This document shows, in pieces, positions 60,557 to 64,000 of a stretch of DNA of 64,000 bases (within the stretch, counting starts at the first letter, position 1; the number at the start of each line of letters is the position of its first letter). Below the pieces are notes generated by a model. The model was not told where the DNA came from and searched no databases. It was given only the letters and a program-made list of their open reading frames with translations. This DNA is from Hymenobacter sp. CRA2 (GTDB lineage Bacteria > Bacteroidota > Bacteroidia > Cytophagales > Hymenobacteraceae): assembly GCF_002007105.1 (NCBI RefSeq), contig NZ_MVBC01000006.1, forward strand, positions 186,001-250,000, read 5' to 3'. Both the position numbers and the translations under genes were made by a program.

Positions 60557-61168
60557 ATGTCCGCCCAAACGTTACTCTCTTCAGCTATTAGAAATGTAGA
60601 GGGCCACTACCACACATTTGCAGGGATGAATAGCATATTCGAAGAAGCAGAGCGAGTTTATGCTTATGAGTTATATCATCAGTTGCGTTGCCTGACCAGT
60701 AAGGGTGATATATATTCTGCTTTTAGAATTGATGGTGAGATTAATAAAGCACTTATCGATCAGATAGAGAATTATGGGCTTGTTGAAAGCCATGAGCTTC
60801 CACGTAGAAGTTTTTGTCCAGATATAGTTATGCATAGAGCGCAAAATACTCGCGAAGAGTCTGGGCAATTTTTGATAATTGAGATGAAGCGGAATCATGG
60901 TTTGAGTCAAAGAAAGATTCAGATAGATATACTTAAATTACTTCATTATATTAAAAGTTTAAATTTTCAATTAGGGGCATTTGTGGTTTTTAATGTAATC
61001 AATGCAGAGGAATGTAAGAATAGTATAGTCAATGCTATGCAACATATTCAGGGTGTGCCCATTACTTTTGCAAGTAAACTATGGGTATATCTAACCAATA
61101 CCAATAACGAAATCCATGAAGAATTTACACTGCATAGCATAATACCACCCCATCTGGTGCGCGTTTAG
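60557..61168 (+). CDS. PD-(D/E)XK nuclease-like protein, AT-rich
   Basis: About 203 residues from the ATG giving MSAQTLLSSAIRNVEGHYHT (a start at 60530 is in frame too). The pattern of a PD-(D/E)XK nuclease domain is visible: an acidic residue in FCPDIVMHRA, then after about 17 residues the strand with E-x-K in FLIIEMKRNHGLS, then a helix (QRKIQIDILKLLHYIKSLNF) and a strand (GAFVVFNV). The gene is strikingly AT-rich in a GC-rich genome (ATTGATGGTGAGATTAATAA), with typical foreign codon use such as AGA and ATA. It stands alone, with no partner genes. It may be a solitary defence or restriction-type enzyme; this is inference. Confidence 0.65.
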   Translation: MSAQTLLSSAIRNVEGHYHTFAGMNSIFEEAERVYAYELYHQLRCLTSKGDIYSAFRIDGEINKALIDQIENYGLVESHELPRRSFCPDIVMHRAQNTREESGQFLIIEMKRNHGLSQRKIQIDILKLLHYIKSLNFQLGAFVVFNVINAEECKNSIVNAMQHIQGVPITFASKLWVYLTNTNNEIHEEFTLHSIIPPHLVRV

Positions 61169-61508
61169 CGCAGCGTAACTCGTGACCAGCCCTGACGTAG
61201 ACGCGGCGCCTCCACTGCCGCCCCGGCGGCAAGCCGGTACCGCGCTATACGAGCGAGTAAAAAGCGGACATCGGAAGAGGCACAAGTTACGCGGCACGAA
61301 ACGCGCCGCAGATGACGGAATACCCGCAAAACCTGGCAAACGCCACCACATCTGTGCCGGGGCACCCTAGAAACTTCGGGTGCTCCGGCACGGGTGTTCC
61401 GAGGCACCGTAGAAAGTTGGGGTGGGCCGGAACACCTGTGCCGGGGCGCCCGAGAAACCCCGGGTGCGCCGCCGCGTTGGTAGCCACTACCAAAGACTGC
61501 CACTGCCC
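61169..61508. other. 340-bp intergenic region with tandem hairpin repeat
   Basis: No gene recognised between the AT-rich nuclease-like gene and the DUF4303 gene. The base composition returns to GC-rich at about 61165. The right part contains three tandem repeats at 61348-61471 listed separately. Confidence 0.5.
61348..61471. repeat. Three tandem ~41-bp repeats with internal hairpin
   Basis: Units at 61348-61388, 61389-61430 and 61431-61471, each of the form ACA-CTGTGCCGGGGCACCC, AGAAAC, GGGTGC-CCGG with substitutions. Each unit can fold by pairing CACCC with GGGTG. There are no unique spacers between the units, so this is not a CRISPR array. Confidence 0.75.
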
Positions 61509-62054
61509 ATGCCCCTCGACTTCACCGCCCTGGCCGCGCAGATTACCCAAGCCACCCAGGCCGCCTTCCTGGAAATGCTAAGCCAGCACCGCGCCGAGGG
61601 TATTTACGCCTTTGCCCTCTACAGCGACGAAGGCGCCATGACCGTGTGCCCGGCCACCAACACCCTGGTCCACCTGGCCCAGCAGCCCGCCGACGAAGCC
61701 GCCTACTACAAGTTCGAGCCGGCCGAGTGGAAATACGAGATGATGGGCGCCGACGAGCAGTTCAACGCCATCTGCTACCAGCTGCGCGCCGCCCTGGATG
61801 AGCTGCCCGAGGACGACGACGCGGCGTTCGAGGCGTTTCGGGAGCAGCTCTACGCCACCTGCGTGCAGGTCCTGGACGACTTGCACCGGGCGCGGTTTTT
61901 CCAGCAAGCGGCCGGCCGCGAGGTGTTCCTGATGTTTAGCGTGTCGGAGGACGACCCGGACCCGGCCGCCACGGCGCGCATGATCAGCCAGCTCAACGAC
62001 AACGCCTACCGCGACGAGTACTTGGCCTGGCTGCGCACCTGGGCGGTGGAATAG
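61509..62054 (+). CDS. DUF4303-type protein
   Basis: A 181-residue soluble protein from the ATG giving MPLDFTALAAQITQATQAAF. The DUF4303 pattern: EGIYAFALYSDEGAMTVCPA, TNTLVHLAQ, FEPAEWKYEMMGADEQFNAI, and ARFFQQAAGREVFLMFSVSE. Function of the domain is unknown; related domains occur near contact-dependent toxins as possible immunity proteins, but no toxin gene is adjacent here. Monocistronic. Confidence 0.8.
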   Translation: MPLDFTALAAQITQATQAAFLEMLSQHRAEGIYAFALYSDEGAMTVCPATNTLVHLAQQPADEAAYYKFEPAEWKYEMMGADEQFNAICYQLRAALDELPEDDDAAFEAFREQLYATCVQVLDDLHRARFFQQAAGREVFLMFSVSEDDPDPAATARMISQLNDNAYRDEYLAWLRTWAVE

Positions 62055-62209
62055 CCGGATGAAGGACTTCTTTCGTAGCTGCGCGAAAAACAGTGCGGCA
62101 AATATGGCTGCGTGAAGGGGCCCGCCTCAACAGAGAGGTCCTTACCTGCGACTTCGCGCCTACGATGGTGGTGCGGACTTGAAAGCGTAGCATTTGAACA
62201 CAGCCAGCT

Positions 62210-62782
62210 TTACCCTTGGGGCTGCGTGGCTTTGCGCAGGCGCAGTGCCGAGAGCAGGAAATAGAACGCTCCGAACGCGGAATAGCCGGCCAAATTGGCT
62301 ACGCCCATGGTAGGGGCGTGGGCCATAACCACAAACGAGACGCCGGCCAGCACCGACTGCCCGCCGCTGAGTATCATGGGCCATTGCCCGCCCAACTGGC
62401 GGCGCCGACGCAAGCCGAGCAACAGTTGAATCAGTCCCGTGAGCCCGGCCCACACGCCGTACACGATGAGTGCCGCCGGCACACCGTGGCGCAGGGCCAG
62501 TCCCACGGCCAGCGTGGTCACGCCACCTACCACAATGTTCACGTATTGCGGCCATAGTGAACCGCTGCCGCGGTTGGCTCGAATGTCGCCGAAGGTGGCC
62601 AGTACGTCCCAGGCCGGATACAGCAGCAGCAAGGCGGCCGTGAGCGTAGGCGAGGATTGGGCAAACAAGACCAGCAGGCTGACCCAAATCAGCGAGAAAC
62701 CGGCCCGCACGAAGTACAAGGAGCGCAGTGCCTGGGCAGTGTGGACGGGAGCCGGCAGGGGAGGAGTCGAGGAAACAGACAT
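62210..62782 (-). CDS. Integral membrane protein resembling DUF308/HdeD-like proteins
   Basis: A 190-residue protein with about six hydrophobic segments, for example FSLIWVSLLVLFAQSSPTLT, AALLLLYPAWDVLATFG, YVNIVVGGVTTLAVGLAL, ALIVYGVWAGLTGLIQLLLG and MILSGGQSVLAGVSFVVMAH. The repeated helix pairs resemble HdeD-type proteins. Divergent to the broken Crp-type gene, with an operator-like palindrome in between, so it may have been controlled by it. No function can be assigned. Confidence 0.7.
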   Translation of the reverse strand: MSVSSTPPLPAPVHTAQALRSLYFVRAGFSLIWVSLLVLFAQSSPTLTAALLLLYPAWDVLATFGDIRANRGSGSLWPQYVNIVVGGVTTLAVGLALRHGVPAALIVYGVWAGLTGLIQLLLGLRRRRQLGGQWPMILSGGQSVLAGVSFVVMAHAPTMGVANLAGYSAFGAFYFLLSALRLRKATQPQG

Positions 62783-63036
62783 GGTCTTGGAATTGAAGAG
62801 AAAAGCAGGTTTGGACGTGGTCTGCCGGCCGGCCTTAACCCCCTTAAGGCCGCTGTGAGGCTAGGGGTGGAGGGGGAGCAGCGGGTGCGTGGGGCAGGAG
62901 TTTGGGCGCCGTGGCTAAGGCTTCGCAACTACCACGCAGCCGCTGCGGGCCGGGCAGCCGGCGCTTGTTGCCAGGTAGTGACCAAGGCGTTTAGCGGGGC
63001 TTGATGATGGGGCCAAAGGTCCCGGCGCCGGAGGAC

Positions 63037-63064
63037 GCACTTTTTCACCTAGGTTAAAAAGTGC
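63037..63064. promoter_or_regulatory. 28-bp operator-like palindrome
   Basis: GCACTTTTTCACCT and AGGTTAAAAAGTGC match at 13 of 14 positions with no loop. Such a contiguous dyad is typical of a dimeric regulator site. It lies about 106 bp upstream of the Crp-type gene. Confidence 0.6.
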
Positions 63065-63068
63065 CCGC

Positions 63069-63112
63069 CGCTTCCCGCAGGAGGCCAGAAAATTAGCTTC
63101 CTGCGGGAAGCG
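63069..63112. repeat. Inverted repeat with 14-bp perfect arms
   Basis: CGCTTCCCGCAGGA at 63069-63082 is inverted as TCCTGCGGGAAGCG at 63099-63112 with a 16-base loop (GGCCAGAAAATTAGCT-like). It may be a hairpin in the leader of the Crp-type gene or a second operator. Confidence 0.6.
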
Positions 63113-63170
63113 CGACGACCCCGGCCACCGGAATGCAGTAGTTTCGCGGGCACCTTTCGCCCGGTTGATT

Positions 63171-63787
63171 ATGCTTACTCCCGACGCTTCGGCGCAGGCG
63201 TTGCTGGCCCAGCGGCTGCGCGACTTCGCACACTTATCCGACGACGACCTGCGCCTGGCGGCGCCGGGCTGGACGGCCCGCACCATTGCCAAAAACGAGT
63301 TTTTCAACTACCGCAACGCGGTGTGCCGCTCCGTGGGGTTTATCGTCAAGGGCTTGTTTCGGGTATACTATGTGGACCCGGCCACGCAGACGGAGCATAC
63401 CGTCTTCTTTGTGCCCGAGGGCGCCTTTATCACCTCGCTCAAAAGCTTGCTCACGCAGGAAGCCTGCCCCTACTACATTGCGGCCCTGAAGACGCCGAGC
63501 TGCTGGTTATCGGCATCGAGCAGTTGCAGCAGCTCTACGCCCGGGCCCACGGCTGGGAACGGTTTGGCCGCCTGCTGGCCGAGCAGTACCTGGTGTTCCA
63601 GCAGGCCAGGGGCGAGGCGCTGCTGTTTCAGAGTGCTGAGCAGCGCTACCTGGCCTTGCTGCAGCAGTTTCCCGGCATCACGCAGCGGGTGCCACTGGGG
63701 TACATTGCATCGTACCTGGGCATTCAGGCCCCTTCGCTCAGTCGCATTCGGGCGCAGCTGAGCAAACAGCCCCGTACTCCCGGCTAG
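63171..63787 (+). pseudogene. Crp/Fnr-family regulator, frameshifted
   Basis: The first frame reads MLTPDASAQALLAQRLRDFA, NEFFNYRNAVCRSVGFIVKG, LFRVYYVDPATQTEHTVFFV and ends its family likeness at YYIAAL. The following frame continues with EDAELLVIGIEQLQQL-type sequence and then RVPLGYIASYLGIQAPSLSR, the winged-helix end. One missing base at about 63489-63490 (CTGAAGACGCC instead of CTGGAAGACGCC) explains this. Without the shift the protein would be a normal Crp/Fnr regulator of about 205 residues. It may be a real pseudogene or a sequencing error. Confidence 0.82.
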
Positions 63788-64000
63788 CACACGTCGGAGA
63801 CGCGTGCCGCCCGGCCTTTCCATAGGCCTCTGGCTGGAATAGGTGTAGGTCCGGCAGATTGCCCGCATATGCGCCGCCGGAGCAACCTCAGGCAGCGGAG
63901 CGCGTTGCCGCTTCACCCAAAGTCATTTACGCCTCTGCTGAATGCGTTGGCACGTCGTTTTAAGCAGCTTCCGCTGAACCCGCGCCGGGCGGAGCGGTTA
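63788..64000. other. Right-edge region, nothing recognised
   Basis: 213 bp after the Crp-type gene. No reading frame with family likeness, and no strong hairpin seen; the next gene presumably starts outside the window. Confidence 0.4.

Larger units (their letters stand above)
62783..63170. other. 388-bp divergent intergenic region with two inverted repeats
   Basis: No gene recognised between the membrane protein gene and the broken Crp-type gene. Two clear inverted repeats at 63037-63064 and 63069-63112 are listed separately; the rest shows nothing. Confidence 0.5.

Noticed and set aside
61348-61471. Possible short CRISPR array
   Set aside because: Units are contiguous and imperfect with no unique spacers, and no cas genes are present.
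63473-63916. Minus-strand frame at the right edge
   Set aside because: It lies opposite the broken Crp-type gene and shows no family likeness.

Overview
The window looks like chromosome of a high-GC member of the Bacteroidota, most likely Hymenobacter or a close relative. The signs are a SusC/SusD pair, a type IX secretion (T9SS) C-terminal sorting domain, DUF4249 and DUF4468 proteins, TonB receptors with carboxypeptidase-like N-domains, and roughly 65% GC throughout apart from two AT-rich patches. No rRNA, tRNA, CRISPR array, prophage or transposase gene was seen.

Region 1 (1-18346) is a xylan utilisation locus, all on the + strand: a SusC receptor cut by the left edge, SusD, a SASA/sialate-O-acetylesterase-type deacetylase, GH3 beta-xylosidase/glucosidase, a GH10 xylanase with T9SS tail, xylose isomerase, GH51 arabinofuranosidase, a second GH10 xylanase and a GH115 alpha-glucuronidase. 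Together they cover acetyl, arabinosyl and glucuronosyl side-chain removal, backbone cleavage, oligosaccharide uptake and entry of xylose into metabolism.

Region 2 (18583-29000) holds housekeeping and accessory genes: a zincin-like peptidase, a DUF4262 protein, FabG, a TonB receptor with DUF4249 lipoprotein, a DUF4468 protein, purine nucleoside phosphorylase and SppA.

Region 3 (29304-33122) is the most unusual part: two tandem paralogues of about 600 aa whose sequence reads as beta-trefoil lectin, then a helical domain resembling domain I of Cry delta-endotoxins, then a jacalin-like beta-prism. They look like Cry-like pore-forming toxins with lectin modules.

Region 4 (33190-37670): hypothetical protein, RarA, EamA transporter, an AhpD-like gene with an early stop codon, a Crp/Fnr regulator and a small membrane protein.

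Region 5 (37837-47329) is a two-component system followed by a small membrane protein and a tripartite RND efflux pump (adaptor, permease, outer-membrane factor). A nearly identical ~65 bp promoter/operator sequence precedes both the small gene and the adaptor gene.

Region 6 (47384-54372): small proteins, a lactonase-type propeller, a minus-strand GH43 / PhyH-dioxygenase / MFS cluster and a cupin. Region 7 (54476-64000): small lipoprotein, methyltransferase, rifampin ADP-ribosyltransferase (Arr), a frameshifted AT-rich small gene, GH92 mannosidase, an AT-rich PD-(D/E)XK nuclease-like gene, a DUF4303 protein, a membrane protein and a frameshifted Crp-type regulator.

A second genome-scale theme is a set of roughly 100 bp intergenic inverted-repeat elements (27-29 bp arms, GTCAT/GTCCT termini) and CTCAGCTGAG palindromes. 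One copy is split by another, which is direct evidence that they have moved.
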